A stretch of DNA of 64,000 nt from Dehalococcoidia bacterium (GTDB taxonomy: Bacteria > Chloroflexota > Dehalococcoidia > Lucifugimonadales > Lucifugimonadaceae). Both the position numbers and the translations under genes were made by a program. Under the pieces are notes generated by a model. It searched no databases and had not been told where the DNA came from. It was given only the letters and a program-made list of their open reading frames with translations. The stretch lies in assembly GCA_022824185.1 (NCBI GenBank), contig JAJEAU010000010.1, positions 186,001-250,000 on the forward strand, read 5' to 3'. Positions 1-10,213 of the stretch are shown piece after piece (position 1 is the first letter of the stretch; every line of letters begins with the position of its first letter).

Positions 1-1827
1 ACACCCTTCGCCGTGGTCAACGCCCACGAGCTTGAGTTTGTCAGCGTTCGCGATGTAGTAGGCGTAACCGAAGTAACCCAATGCGCCTTTGTCACCAGCG
101 ATGCCTTGAACTAGCACGTTGTCGTCAACGGCCGGGAAGAAGTCGTCACGGATGACGCCGGTATCGCCGTTGATTTCTTCGGTGAAGTAGTCGAACGTAC
201 CGGAGTCGGCATCGGGGCCGTACAGGATGATCTCTTGATTCGGGAAGCTCGGGTCTACCTGGTTCCAGTTGTTGATCGAGCTGTCCGGCTTCCAGATCTC
301 GTGGAGCTGGTCGGTTGTCAAACAGGTCGCCCAGTCATTCTCCGGATTCACGAGCACGGACAGGCCGTCGTATGCCACCGTCAACTCGATGAATTCGACG
401 CCATTCTCAGCCGCGAGTTCTCGCTCGGAGTCCTTGATCGGTCGAGATGCATCGGAGATGACGGTCTCGCCGACGGTGAACTTCTTGAAGCCACCGCCCG
501 TGCCGGAGATACCTACCGGAATTTGGACACTCGGGTGTTCCTTTCGGAACTCTTCGGCAGCTGCGACCGTAACAGGGTAGACCGTGGACGAACCGTCGAT
601 CAGAATTTCGCCGTCAAGCGTGGCGGTTACCACGACAGCCTCAGGAACGATGCGCTTCAGGTCCGGGGTCGGGTTAGCGACCTTGGCTTCCATCTGGTCG
701 TAGAGCGGCTGGGGCAGTCCAACGTAACCAACGCTGGCGGCGAGGTCTGCCGCGTTCTCAAGATAGAAGTCGATGAAGGCTTTCACCTCAGGTCGGCCTA
801 GTGACTGGATGTTGACGTAGATGAAGAGCGGTCGGCTCAACGGGGTGTAGGAACCGTTGTTGATCGTCTCTTCGCTGGGCTCGACACATCCATCGCCCGG
901 GTCGACGCCGACGAGCTTGAGCTTGTCGGTGTTTGCGATGTAGTAGGCGTAGCCGAAGTAACCGAGTGCACCTCGGTCACCGGCGATGCCCTGCACCAGC
1001 ACATTGTCGTCAACCGCCGGGAAGAAGTCGTCGCGGATCACGCCGGTGTCGCCGTTGATCTCTTCGGTGAAGTAGTCGAACGTGCCGGAGTCGGCGTCAG
1101 GGCCGTAAAGAACTATTTCGAGGTCAGGGAAGCTCGGGTCAACCTGGTTCCAGTTGCTGATCGTGCTGTCGGGCTTCCAGATCTCGTGGAGCTGGTCGGT
1201 CGTGAGACACGTTGCCCAGTCGTTGGCAGGGTTAACCAGAACTGAGAGGCCGTCGTACGCGACGGTCAACTCGATGAACGTGATACCGCTTTGCGCCGCT
1301 GCTTCACGCTCGGAGTCTTTGATCGGCCGAGATGCATCGGAGATGACCGTCTCGCCGGCTGAGAATTTCTTGAAGCCACCGCCCGTGCCGGAGATACCGA
1401 CTGGGATCTGGACTTGCGGGTGTTCCTTGCGGAACTCTTCGGCTGCGGCGACGGTCACAGGGTAGACAGTCGACGAACCGTCGATGATGATTTCGCCAGA
1501 CAGCGGACCCTCAGTCGGGTCGGCGCCTTCACGCGCAGGAGCCGCCGTTGCCGCTGGGGCCGCGGTTGCTGCTGCTTGCGCTTGCTCACCAGCGCGTGCG
1601 GGGGCTGCGGTTGCAGCCGGGGCCGCCGACCGTGCCGCTTCCGCGGGTCGCGCAGTCGCTGCTGGAGCAGCTGCCGCACCTGGGACTGCGGTCGCCGCCG
1701 GTCGCGCCGTCGCCGGAGCTTGCGGTTCTTCGTCGCTACTGCAAGCAGCGAATACCATCACTGCCAACAGACCGACCATTAAAAGGCTCTTGGCATTAAC
1801 CAGTTGCCTAACGAGTTGATATTGCAT
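1..1827 (-). CDS. PstS-like phosphate-binding lipoprotein with two tandem PBP domains in one frame (3' end runs off the window)
   Basis: Hand translation of the minus strand from ATG at 1827: [34 protein letters not shown] (lipobox), Ala/Thr/Pro-rich linker, then [45 protein letters not shown]...; the same domain restarts ~295 codons later with no stop. Absent from the ORF track because it has no stop inside the window. Confidence 0.88.
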   Translation of the reverse strand, partial: MQYQLVRQLVNAKSLLMVGLLAVMVFAACSSDEEPQAPATARPAATAVPGAAAAPAATARPAEAARSAAPAATAAPARAGEQAQAAATAAPAATAAPAREGADPTEGPLSGEIIIDGSSTVYPVTVAAAEEFRKEHPQVQIPVGISGTGGGFKKFSAGETVISDASRPIKDSEREAAAQSGITFIELTVAYDGLSVLVNPANDWATCLTTDQLHEIWKPDSTISNWNQVDPSFPDLEIVLYGPDADSGTFDYFTEEINGDTGVIRDDFFPAVDDNVLVQGIAGDRGALGYFGYAYYIANTDKLKLVGVDPGDGCVEPSEETINNGSYTPLSRPLFIYVNIQSLGRPEVKAFIDFYLENAADLAASVGYVGLPQPLYDQMEAKVANPTPDLKRIVPEAVVVTATLDGEILIDGSSTVYPVTVAAAEEFRKEHPSVQIPVGISGTGGGFKKFTVGETVISDASRPIKDSERELAAENGVEFIELTVAYDGLSVLVNPENDWATCLTTDQLHEIWKPDSSINNWNQVDPSFPNQEIILYGPDADSGTFDYFTEEINGDTGVIRDDFFPAVDDNVLVQGIAGDKGALGYFGYAYYIANADKLKLVGVDHGEGC

Positions 1828-1957
1828 CGGGTCTCGGATCTCCTGATACCTATCTGGATCATTTCGCGAAGCGCACAATTCGTGCGCTCACCAAGGAATC
1901 ACGATGCAACATCACTTTTAATGGATATTTACAAAGGTGGCGTGAACGGAACGTCCA

Positions 1958-3322
1958 TCATCGAATCGGCAACTTCACCGAGAATCTCGAACCCTCACCA
2001 ACTACGCTCGATACCTCAACACTGCCGCCATGCATCTCCACGATGTTCTTCGTGATCGCGAGCCCCAACCCGAAGCCAGGTCGATTGCCTCTGGGCCGAT
2101 GTGATTTGTAAAAACGCTCGAAAACGTAGGGCAGGTCATCAGCGTCGATCCCTTCGCCCGAGTCTTCTACGACGATGACCACTGAAGAATCCACCACATG
2201 AGTTGAGAGTTTGATCGTGCCTCCGGGCTCTGTGAATTTCTGGGCATTCGCCAAAAGGTTGCCCACGGCTCTCGACATCTTCTCCTCGTCGATCAAAACG
2301 TCGGGCACGTCATCAAGAATCGCCTTTTCGATCGCGTGGATCGGCTCGATGCCAACAGACCTGTAACCCGTGATGACCTTATCGACAAACTCCGACACGT
2401 TTACCATCCGCGTGTGCAACGGGGATCGACCCGTCTCCAACATCGTCAAATCCATCATTTCACTGACCAACGACGCCATTCGTTGTGCGTTGTCATCGAT
2501 CCGGTCGAGGAACTGTTCGGTAGTTTCCGGATCAAGGGTCGTTCCGAGCTTCAATGTGTCTACCGACGCCTGAATCGACGCGATTGGCGTTCTCAACTCA
2601 TGCGAAGCGTTGGCTACGAACTCGCGCATCGTGACGCCGAGACGGATCTCATCCGTGCGGTCGTTGATCATCACGATGGCGCGACCGATGTTTAGGTCTT
2701 CCGGCGGCAATGCGCGGGAAATGACCTCTAAATGTCGTTGGGTGTCGTACAGCACCACATTGCGCAAAACCGTATCCCCGACCGTCGCACTCGCCGTCGC
2801 TGCGGCGTTGATTTCGTAGACGTTCACCTTGGATGCCAACGGCGCGGGCAGCGGCCCCTCCCCGTCTATCGAAAAACCGAGCATCGATCGGGCCGCAGGA
2901 TTTGCGTATTGCAGATTCCCTTCAGTGTCCACGACCAATATCCCGACTGTGAGTTCGTTCAGGATCGTCTCGTGGTAGACGCGGTTTCGCGCCGAGGCCG
3001 CCAATATGGCTTCGACACTGTCTGCAAGACGATTGACCGCGTTCACGATCCGCTGCTGCTCCGCGGGTCCATCAACCACGAGGCGATTCGCCCTGTCAAT
3101 CGACTGGGTGCGCAGAATCCCGTTCGCAGTCCGCAAGAAAAAGCCCGACTGCCGGATCGCCAAGAACCAGACCGTCACGATCGAGGTAACAGCACCAACG
3201 AAAACAGCGACAATCCCGAAGACGAAGAAAAGTGCCGATCCGATCAGTATCGGGACAGCGGCCGCGGTCGCGTATCGCCACCTAAGCGGCAGAAAATCAA
3301 AGATCCGGCAGAGATCGGGCAT
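1958..3322 (-). CDS. phoR: Sensor histidine kinase (two TM, PAS, HisKA, HATPase_c), PhoR-like
   Basis: FVANASHELRTPIASIQASVDTLKLG H-box, GNLLANAQKF N-box, EDSGEGI and GFGLGLAI G-boxes; adjacent to an OmpR-type regulator and a PstS-like gene. Confidence 0.85.
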   Translation of the reverse strand: MPDLCRIFDFLPLRWRYATAAAVPILIGSALFFVFGIVAVFVGAVTSIVTVWFLAIRQSGFFLRTANGILRTQSIDRANRLVVDGPAEQQRIVNAVNRLADSVEAILAASARNRVYHETILNELTVGILVVDTEGNLQYANPAARSMLGFSIDGEGPLPAPLASKVNVYEINAAATASATVGDTVLRNVVLYDTQRHLEVISRALPPEDLNIGRAIVMINDRTDEIRLGVTMREFVANASHELRTPIASIQASVDTLKLGTTLDPETTEQFLDRIDDNAQRMASLVSEMMDLTMLETGRSPLHTRMVNVSEFVDKVITGYRSVGIEPIHAIEKAILDDVPDVLIDEEKMSRAVGNLLANAQKFTEPGGTIKLSTHVVDSSVVIVVEDSGEGIDADDLPYVFERFYKSHRPRGNRPGFGLGLAITKNIVEMHGGSVEVSSVVGEGSRFSVKLPIR

Positions 3323-3325
3323 CGT

Positions 3326-4051
3326 TCATGCCACGAAACGATAGCCCACGCCCCTCACGGTCAACAGACGTTCGGGATTCGACGGATCGGTCTCCAATTT
3401 ACGCCTGAGAAGAGAAACGTGAACATCGATCGTTCGCGATCCTCCATTCCCGTCCTCGCCCCACACGCCCTCCAGCAACTGAGACCTCGAAAACACACGA
3501 CCGGGTTGCGACGCGAGGTGCACCAACAGGTCGAACTCCTTCGTCCTCAGTTCGAGGTCGTCACCACCCAACACCGCTTTTCGTTTGATCAGATCAATCT
3601 CCAACTCGCCGACTGCGATCTTGTGATCCGTTTTGCCTAGATCTTGTGTCGTTGTCGCAGAGAAAACCTGTGCCCGGCGAAGTTGAGCAGATACCCGAGC
3701 CATCAATTCTTGAAGGCCGAACGGTTTGGTGATGTAATCGTCCGCCCCGCTTCTCAAACCGTTGATCCGATCAGGCTCCTCGTGCCAAGCAGTCAACATG
3801 ATTATCGGCACCGTATCGCCAGAGGCACGCAACGCCTTACAGACCTGCAAACCTCCCATCACAGGCAAAGAAAGATCCAGGACGATCAGGTCTACGTTGT
3901 TAGACCGCCGAACCTCAAGAGCTGTAGCTCCGTCTGTCGCGGTCAGCGCCCGGTAACCAGATGCCCTGACGTTGAACTCGAGCGTTGCCAAGAGGCCTGG
4001 GTCGTCCTCGACTACCAAGATGGTCTGTTTGGTTCCGGTCTCTTGAGTCAA
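3326..4051 (-). CDS. phoB: OmpR/PhoB-family response regulator (REC + winged helix)
   Basis: ILVVEDDPGLL...LIVLDLSLPVMGG...YITKPF...; C-terminal TVRGVGYRF wHTH. ORF opens to 4150, but that overlaps the next gene; a TTG near 4051 is a likelier start. Confidence 0.85.
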   Translation of the reverse strand: MTQETGTKQTILVVEDDPGLLATLEFNVRASGYRALTATDGATALEVRRSNNVDLIVLDLSLPVMGGLQVCKALRASGDTVPIIMLTAWHEEPDRINGLRSGADDYITKPFGLQELMARVSAQLRRAQVFSATTTQDLGKTDHKIAVGELEIDLIKRKAVLGGDDLELRTKEFDLLVHLASQPGRVFSRSQLLEGVWGEDGNGGSRTIDVHVSLLRRKLETDPSNPERLLTVRGVGYRFVA

Positions 4052-4071
4052 ATCTTCCTGAGTTCCTGTTC

Positions 4072-5139
4072 CTAGACTTTTTCGATCACACCGGATTCCG
4101 CGGATCGATACGCGGCGTCGATCATTTCGATTGCCCTCATTCCGGCCCAACCTGGAGCCCAGTTCGGGACATCCTTACCCAGCATGATGTCTGCGAAGTT
4201 GTCGGGCGGTCCACCGCCGTAGTATTCGCCAGCGTCGGCACCGATATCGACTTTGATGTGATCACCATCGTGGCGTTGCACTTCCAACCGCGCCCTATCG
4301 ACGTCCAGAACGAACGCGCCTTCGTCGCCGAACACGCGGATGTCCAGTTGGAAAGTCTGATCCTGAGGTAACGCGCCAGCGCCGGAAAACGTTCCGATTG
4401 CCCCGCCTTCAAATCCGACCGAAAACGCGTTGTAGAGCTCGACTTGCGCCGTCGGTGCCGAATTGAACGCGAACACCGTTGCAGGTTTAAGTCCGGTCAA
4501 CCAATAGGCCATCCCGGCCGAGTGGGTCATCTGAGCAAATGCGTACCCGCCGCCTGCAACGACAGGATCGGCCCAAGTCTCTGCCGCGGGTTCAAACATG
4601 TTGTCTCCCGCACCACCGCCATCTGCGAGGAACTTCTTGCCTTCCAGCAAACTCCGTACCGGTGATGCCATGTGGCACATCACGAACTCGATATTGCCCA
4701 CCGGATGCTGGTCCATGATCTGCTTGGCTTTTTGGATGTAAGGCGAGTAGTGCCAGCCGTGGGGGATGAGCAACTGGACACCTTGCTTGTCTGCCTCCGC
4801 CACCATCGCACGTGCATCGGCGGCGCTCGTTGCTAGAGGTTTCTCACACATCACGTGTAAGCCGCGCCTCAACGCTGCCATGGCGTGTTCATAGTGCATG
4901 GAATGAGGAGTCGCGACCACTATCCCATCCAGCCCGTCGATCTCCAAAAGCTCCTCATAGCTTTCGGTGGCATGCACGAAACCGAACGAATCCTTCACCA
5001 ACTGAAGCTCATCAGCACCCAGTCGGCAAACGGCCGTCATCTCAACGTCTTCGCGTTCCGCGAACACTGGCATGTGATTCGCGGTCGCCCACCAACCAGC
5101 GCCAATGAATCCGATCTGCACCGTACCATCAGGTTTCAT
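4072..5139 (-). CDS. Gfo/Idh/MocA family oxidoreductase
   Basis: IGFIGAGWWATANHMP Rossmann start and MCEKPLATSAADA motif. Confidence 0.88.
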   Translation of the reverse strand: MKPDGTVQIGFIGAGWWATANHMPVFAEREDVEMTAVCRLGADELQLVKDSFGFVHATESYEELLEIDGLDGIVVATPHSMHYEHAMAALRRGLHVMCEKPLATSAADARAMVAEADKQGVQLLIPHGWHYSPYIQKAKQIMDQHPVGNIEFVMCHMASPVRSLLEGKKFLADGGGAGDNMFEPAAETWADPVVAGGGYAFAQMTHSAGMAYWLTGLKPATVFAFNSAPTAQVELYNAFSVGFEGGAIGTFSGAGALPQDQTFQLDIRVFGDEGAFVLDVDRARLEVQRHDGDHIKVDIGADAGEYYGGGPPDNFADIMLGKDVPNWAPGWAGMRAIEMIDAAYRSAESGVIEKV

Positions 5140-5275
5140 GATTTCGACCTTTCGACGATATCGACCGCGAGTTAATTCACGTCAACAATCGATTGTTGCA
5201 GAATAAACCTTTGGCACCAATTGTAAGTGAACGCCGCCGTTTCACCACTAGAGAACAAATTCGGACACCTCAACG

Positions 5276-5875
5276 ATGGAATTATGGCTTGTCAGACACG
5301 GGGAGACTATCGTCGGTGAAGACGGCCTCTACCAACCGCACCACGGCTTGACGGAACTCGGTCTACGCCAGGCCGAATTAGTCGCCAAGGCGTTGGAACA
5401 CGTAGATTTCGACGCTTGCTATACCAGCGCCCTACCTCGCGCCATCCAGACCGCCGAAGTTTTCGCCGAGTTGACATCTCGCGAGATCACACAGATCGGC
5501 ACGTTGAACGAAATCGACGTTGGCCAAATCGAAAGAGCTTCGCAAGTATTCAAAAACAAGGTCATCAACCATCGTGTCGATCTAGATTTTTCGCAATTCG
5601 GCGGCGAAGGCCCGCAACAGTTCGCTTCCCGGATCCAACGCGGTTTCGACCAGTTGATACGTGACGCAGAGATCCGAGAAGCCAATCGGATTGTCGGGTT
5701 CTTGCACGGCGGCACCATCGGCGCAATCTTGGACCACATGCAGGAACGAGACTTCGACTACCGCAGCCGACCTCGCATGCCTAACTGCTCGTTCGCGGTC
5801 GTAAACAGAGACATGGATGGGAAATGGTCAGAATGGCAAAAATGGCATTCCGACCATCTGAACGTGCTTACCTGA
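5276..5875 (+). CDS. Histidine phosphatase family (phosphoglycerate mutase-like)
   Basis: LWLVRHGETIVGEDG at the N-terminus; FLHGGTIGAIL C-terminal motif. Confidence 0.88.
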   Translation: MELWLVRHGETIVGEDGLYQPHHGLTELGLRQAELVAKALEHVDFDACYTSALPRAIQTAEVFAELTSREITQIGTLNEIDVGQIERASQVFKNKVINHRVDLDFSQFGGEGPQQFASRIQRGFDQLIRDAEIREANRIVGFLHGGTIGAILDHMQERDFDYRSRPRMPNCSFAVVNRDMDGKWSEWQKWHSDHLNVLT

Positions 5876-5884
5876 CCGATGCGG

Positions 5885-6142
5885 TCAGAGCGCAATCGCG
5901 ACCGGTTCGTAACTGCATTCTGCCGAAGCTAGATCGGCGTTAGAACATTCACAGGCGCGGCAGTAAATCACCGGGTTACCGTTGGTGAGGTCGAGCGCAA
6001 TGCTCGGGGCGTCGCAATGCGGGCACTTAGTCACCATCGACGCTCCACAAGTGATGCACGTGAAATACGTGCTGAAAGCATCTTGCTGCAACCGCATCAC
6101 CCCAGTTGTGCATTTCGGGCAAAGCGTTTTTGACAACAACAT
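5885..6142 (-). CDS. Small zinc-ribbon protein
   Basis: CPKC, CITC, CPHC and CRAC pairs; internal ATG at 6142 preferred over the 132-aa ORF start. Confidence 0.6.
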   Translation of the reverse strand: MLLSKTLCPKCTTGVMRLQQDAFSTYFTCITCGASMVTKCPHCDAPSIALDLTNGNPVIYCRACECSNADLASAECSYEPVAIAL

Positions 6143-6186
6143 CGGGATGGCTCCTTCCCAGAATGTAGAAGCAGAACTACGGTATG

Positions 6187-6209
6187 CGGCAAATCTTACG
6201 GATTTGCCG
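6187..6209. promoter_or_regulatory. Perfect 9-bp stem, 5-nt loop hairpin between two minus-strand genes
   Basis: CGGCAAATC-TTACG-GATTTGCCG; no T-run. Confidence 0.5.
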
Positions 6210-6304
6210 GAACCCGTTTCAACCCGTTGAGACGCGTCTTGCGAAAACGTCTGCCCGTAATTTGGGAAACAGACGAAACTCATTTCGTGGGCGCAGCCGT
6301 GCTG

Positions 6305-7963
6305 CTACGGCAGAAGTCCCTCTTGCGGTTTAGTCCATGGTGCCCTAGCCGACCATGCCTTCGGTCGCGGTAAGCGTCCGAGTTGCACTTCGACCAGACA
6401 CGGGGCATCAGCATCGATGGCGTCGCGGATCGCTGTGGTCAATTCATCTGGACTTTTCGCCAAGAAAGCTTTCGCGCCGTACGCCTTAGCCATAGCTACG
6501 AAGTCAGGGTTTACGAAGTCCGCTTCGTAAGTACCGCCGAAATCTTGATCCAAATCGCGAGCTACGTTTCCGTAAGCGCCGTCGTTGAACACGACAGTAA
6601 CGAGGTTGATACCGTACTTGACAGCAGTCGACAGCTCGCCTGACGCGTACATGAACCCACCATCGCCGACGATGCAGATCACGGGACGATCCGGCACACC
6701 GACTTTGGCACCGAGAGCCGTCGGGAATGCATAGCCCAACGTTCCCATGTAACCAGAATCGATATACGACCATGGTCGATCGACTTCGAAATGTTGACGC
6801 GAATAGTACCCCAGCTGCGTCATTCCCCAAATCCCAGTCGCGTCTTCGGGATATGCGTCGCGAATCGCCACCAACCACGGATAGGCGGCGTCTTCCATGC
6901 GATCCTCTTCGCGGGATTTCTCGAGCGACGCTTTGTCGAAAGCGTGACGCTCAGACATCGCCTCAGTGTCGCAACCTGCATCCTTCAAAGCCGCATTCAA
7001 CTTGGCGAGCGTCGCCTTTGCGTCGCCCTGCATCTTCAATTTGTTTGGGTGCGGACGATCCAGGATCGTTTCGTCTGGATCGATATGGATCACCTTCGAG
7101 CCGCTGCCTGCGGGGTTGCGCGGCGTAAACCTCGAGCCTATCGCCAATATGACATCGGCGTTGTCGATCATGTCCTTGATCGGACCAGCGGCGCCCACCC
7201 AAGATCCCAAACTGTTGGGATGCGAATACGGGATGACGCCCTTGCCTCCCGCTGAGTTGACGACAGGGATACCCGTCATCTCCGTCAATTCGATCAGTTC
7301 GTCGAATGCGCCTGATCGCGCTATACCGCCGCCTACAAAAATAACGGCAGACTTCGCGTTCAGGATGTCATTCGTTGCCTCTTCAATCAGCGCATCGTCG
7401 CAGACCATTCGATCCCCCGGCGCGCTCTCCAGCAGATCGACCTCCTCGCGCTCGACCTGCCCTTCCGGCGGTATGTCGATATACGTCGGTCTCGGCCTGC
7501 CGGAACGCATCTGCCTAAAGGCCTCTTGCACCGCACCCGGCGCTTCATGAGGTCGCCGGATTAGCGCCTGATACTTCGTGACTGGCTTGACCAAGTTCAC
7601 CTGGTCGACAATCTCATGCAACCCATCTAGTCCCAAGTTGATCTGACCACGCGGAACTTCGCCAGCTAACAGGAGCATGGGTGAAGACCTTGCGTATCCG
7701 GTCGCCAAGCCCGACCCCGCGTTGTACAGTCCCACGCCCGGCACGACCATGGCCACGCCCGGTTTACCAGTCGCTCGCGCATATCCATCCGCCATATGCG
7801 TCGTGGCGAATTCGTGCCTTGTAGTGATCATGCGAAGGCCCGGTTCGTCTCGGATTCCCGTCACCAAGCCATACATCTGGACACCCGGCAACCCGAATAT
7901 GACCTCAACCCCTTCTCGAACCAACGATTTTGCCAGCGCTTCGCCACCAGATAGCTTTGCCAC
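6305..7963 (-). CDS. Thiamine pyrophosphate-binding enzyme (acetolactate synthase large subunit-like)
   Basis: LVREGVEVIFGLPG, TTRHEFATTHMADGYARATGKPGV, IVGDGGFMYASGELSTAVKYGINLVTVVFNDGAYG (TPP motif). Confidence 0.9.
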   Translation of the reverse strand: MAKLSGGEALAKSLVREGVEVIFGLPGVQMYGLVTGIRDEPGLRMITTRHEFATTHMADGYARATGKPGVAMVVPGVGLYNAGSGLATGYARSSPMLLLAGEVPRGQINLGLDGLHEIVDQVNLVKPVTKYQALIRRPHEAPGAVQEAFRQMRSGRPRPTYIDIPPEGQVEREEVDLLESAPGDRMVCDDALIEEATNDILNAKSAVIFVGGGIARSGAFDELIELTEMTGIPVVNSAGGKGVIPYSHPNSLGSWVGAAGPIKDMIDNADVILAIGSRFTPRNPAGSGSKVIHIDPDETILDRPHPNKLKMQGDAKATLAKLNAALKDAGCDTEAMSERHAFDKASLEKSREEDRMEDAAYPWLVAIRDAYPEDATGIWGMTQLGYYSRQHFEVDRPWSYIDSGYMGTLGYAFPTALGAKVGVPDRPVICIVGDGGFMYASGELSTAVKYGINLVTVVFNDGAYGNVARDLDQDFGGTYEADFVNPDFVAMAKAYGAKAFLAKSPDELTTAIRDAIDADAPCLVEVQLGRLPRPKAWSARAPWTKPQEGLLP

Positions 7964-8090
7964 GGTCTTCGCTCCCTAGCCTTTTCTTTGCTCGCCAACC
8001 CTGAATCTGAGCCGACGTGTGTTTGATCTCTATGCCCCGTCGAAAGATGTACGGGTTGAATGGATTATATGAGCGTCAGGGTCTTGAACC

Positions 8091-8972
8091 TTAACGAACC
8101 ATCGACTCCAACAGAAACTTGGGCGTGAGACTCTCAGGCATTCCCGCAAAATCACAAGGCGATGACCAACTTGTGATGCCCGTCCCCATCAAAACCGAGT
8201 CCAGTCCTGCCGTGTTGGCTCCGGCAATGTCAGTCTGCAGCTGATCGCCAACAAATGCGACTTTGCCATGATCAGCCAACCTGCCTTTGATCGCATTAAA
8301 CATCGGTTCATACGGCTTACCGAGCTTGGCAAACTTAATTGCCGGATCATCGCCGAATCTCCTAGACGCGGCTACTTCCAACATTTCCGCCAATCCGCCC
8401 GGCCCTATCGCGAAACGGTCACCACCGTCCGGATACAGAACATCAGGGTTTGGGACTGCCAAATGCAACGGGTTTCCGGCATCCATCCGTCGGAATATCA
8501 ATGTCAACATCTCGGAAGTCGCTTCGAACCAGTCATATCCGGTTATCCCAGCGATTACCAGAGATGCCGCATCATCATCAGTCGATGTCAATGGAACCGG
8601 ATCACATCCTGCCAGCCGTACGAACTCGACCGCCTCGCCGCTGCCAGTGGCTATGCACGGAGATCCCGCGATGCCACGGTCTTCGAAAAACTCCCGCAGC
8701 AACGAACCTGCAGATATGATCTGATCGTCGTGGATGGGAAATCCCTGATTTTGCATCACGGCCAGTCGGCTCGGGTTCATCCGCGAAGCATCGTTGGTCG
8801 CCAACACCCACGGTTTTCCCGACTCGGACAGGCGCTCTATCAGTTCGATCGCACCGGGCAATGGGTCCACCCCATCGACGAGAACGCCGTATGAGTCGAA
8901 TGCGATGGCATCGAACTCTTCGACCAGTTCGTCGACCGAGATGACCGTCGGCAAATTGCTAAGCGAAGTCAA
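8091..8972 (-). CDS. HAD superfamily (subfamily IIA-like) hydrolase
   Basis: FDAIAFDSYGVLVDGVDPLPGA; C-terminal VAFVGDQLQTDIAGANTAGLDSVLMGTG. Confidence 0.85.
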   Translation of the reverse strand: MTSLSNLPTVISVDELVEEFDAIAFDSYGVLVDGVDPLPGAIELIERLSESGKPWVLATNDASRMNPSRLAVMQNQGFPIHDDQIISAGSLLREFFEDRGIAGSPCIATGSGEAVEFVRLAGCDPVPLTSTDDDAASLVIAGITGYDWFEATSEMLTLIFRRMDAGNPLHLAVPNPDVLYPDGGDRFAIGPGGLAEMLEVAASRRFGDDPAIKFAKLGKPYEPMFNAIKGRLADHGKVAFVGDQLQTDIAGANTAGLDSVLMGTGITSWSSPCDFAGMPESLTPKFLLESMVR

Positions 8973-8973
8973 T

Positions 8974-10161
8974 TCACCATTTGCTCGACTGCTCGTTATA
9001 GACGTGATCAGGCACCGCGTACGAGATTCCGGCTTCGTCGAACGCTGAGACGACTAAAAGGTTGCTGAACTGGTCAAACTTTGTCCTGTCGAAACGAGAA
9101 ATCAGTGGCAACCTCCGCAAAACCGGGTTTCGCATCATGCGTTCGTATCGTTGCTGGATCCTGAACCATGCCAACACTCCCATCGTCGACGTGTGGGGAT
9201 ACTTCAGCTGGTCCGCGAGTTCGCTCCCGATCACCGCCCTAGAAACCCCGTAGATGTAGCTGGCGAACTTCTGCCTGATTTCAGGATCCGTCATCTCGGC
9301 AAGTAGCGGAGCTGAGTTGACTAACGAATTCGCCATCGAAATCGACTCGACGCTAGGTTCAGGCTCGCACATGCCGCCGATTTTAAAGAGTTGCAGCGCC
9401 TCCTCCTCGTCGCGGAACAATATCGTCTCGGGTATTCCCATGAGGTACCCGACGTATCGCCACACAGCCATGAAGCTGGCACTCTCCTCATCGGTGTAAT
9501 TAGCGCCCAAGCGTTTCATATGTTTCAGCAACCTCGCTGAAAACGCTGTCAAGGCGTAACCTAGATGCGCTGCGCTTATGGGTAAACCCCACGCGTCTTC
9601 ATCCCATTCGTCCGATTCGCCAAGCAACCTCCTGACCTGAGCGTGAATCAAACGGAGGCGCACCGAGAGTTTCCAACCGTCACTGTCCCGATCCAAACCG
9701 CCTGGGATGAATGATTCCACAAGGTGACGATTGTTCTGCTGCAATCGACGTACCCCTTGATCGCGTACACGTCCGGTAATGAAAAACGACTTCGAAATGT
9801 TGGTCGTAAAACCTTCGATTAGCACGCCCCCGACGAAGGCTGCCAAGATCACCTTTGAGTTGCGATGAAACATGCGGATTCCTGCCGCGAATTCCGATGG
9901 ATCATACCAAGGTGGGGGAACTATCGACTCGAAAAACGCCCTCACTTCGTCTGGCCCGCGGGACAGCGCCGATTGATCTCGATCCATCCCAGCACGCAGA
10001 AACTCGCGGACTTCGGCGTGGTCGTATTCCGACAACTCCGCCATCAACGCGTCACCCTCGGGGTCGCCAACGTAGGCATGGGCCACGTAGTTTTTCGCGA
10101 CTCCAGAGTCCACCTCAACAGCCTTCTCGAAACCGGCTATGTTGTCTGTCGGTATCTTCAT
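8974..10161 (-). CDS. Oxygenase MpaB family (DUF2236-like) protein
   Basis: Domain pattern including VILAAFVGGVLIEGF, HMKRLGANYTDEESASFMAVWRYVGYLMGIPETILFRDEEEA. Confidence 0.65.
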   Translation of the reverse strand: MKIPTDNIAGFEKAVEVDSGVAKNYVAHAYVGDPEGDALMAELSEYDHAEVREFLRAGMDRDQSALSRGPDEVRAFFESIVPPPWYDPSEFAAGIRMFHRNSKVILAAFVGGVLIEGFTTNISKSFFITGRVRDQGVRRLQQNNRHLVESFIPGGLDRDSDGWKLSVRLRLIHAQVRRLLGESDEWDEDAWGLPISAAHLGYALTAFSARLLKHMKRLGANYTDEESASFMAVWRYVGYLMGIPETILFRDEEEALQLFKIGGMCEPEPSVESISMANSLVNSAPLLAEMTDPEIRQKFASYIYGVSRAVIGSELADQLKYPHTSTMGVLAWFRIQQRYERMMRNPVLRRLPLISRFDRTKFDQFSNLLVVSAFDEAGISYAVPDHVYNEQSSKW

Positions 10162-10213
10162 GTGTGCAACCAGACTTGGCGCATGCGAACCAGTCGAAAC
10201 GGACGGATTGTAG

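Noticed and set aside
235-1819. Several plus-strand ORFs (e.g. 235-801, 1154-1465, 1484-1819)
   Set aside because: Antisense to the tandem PstS-like gene; their similarity to each other only reflects the internal duplication.
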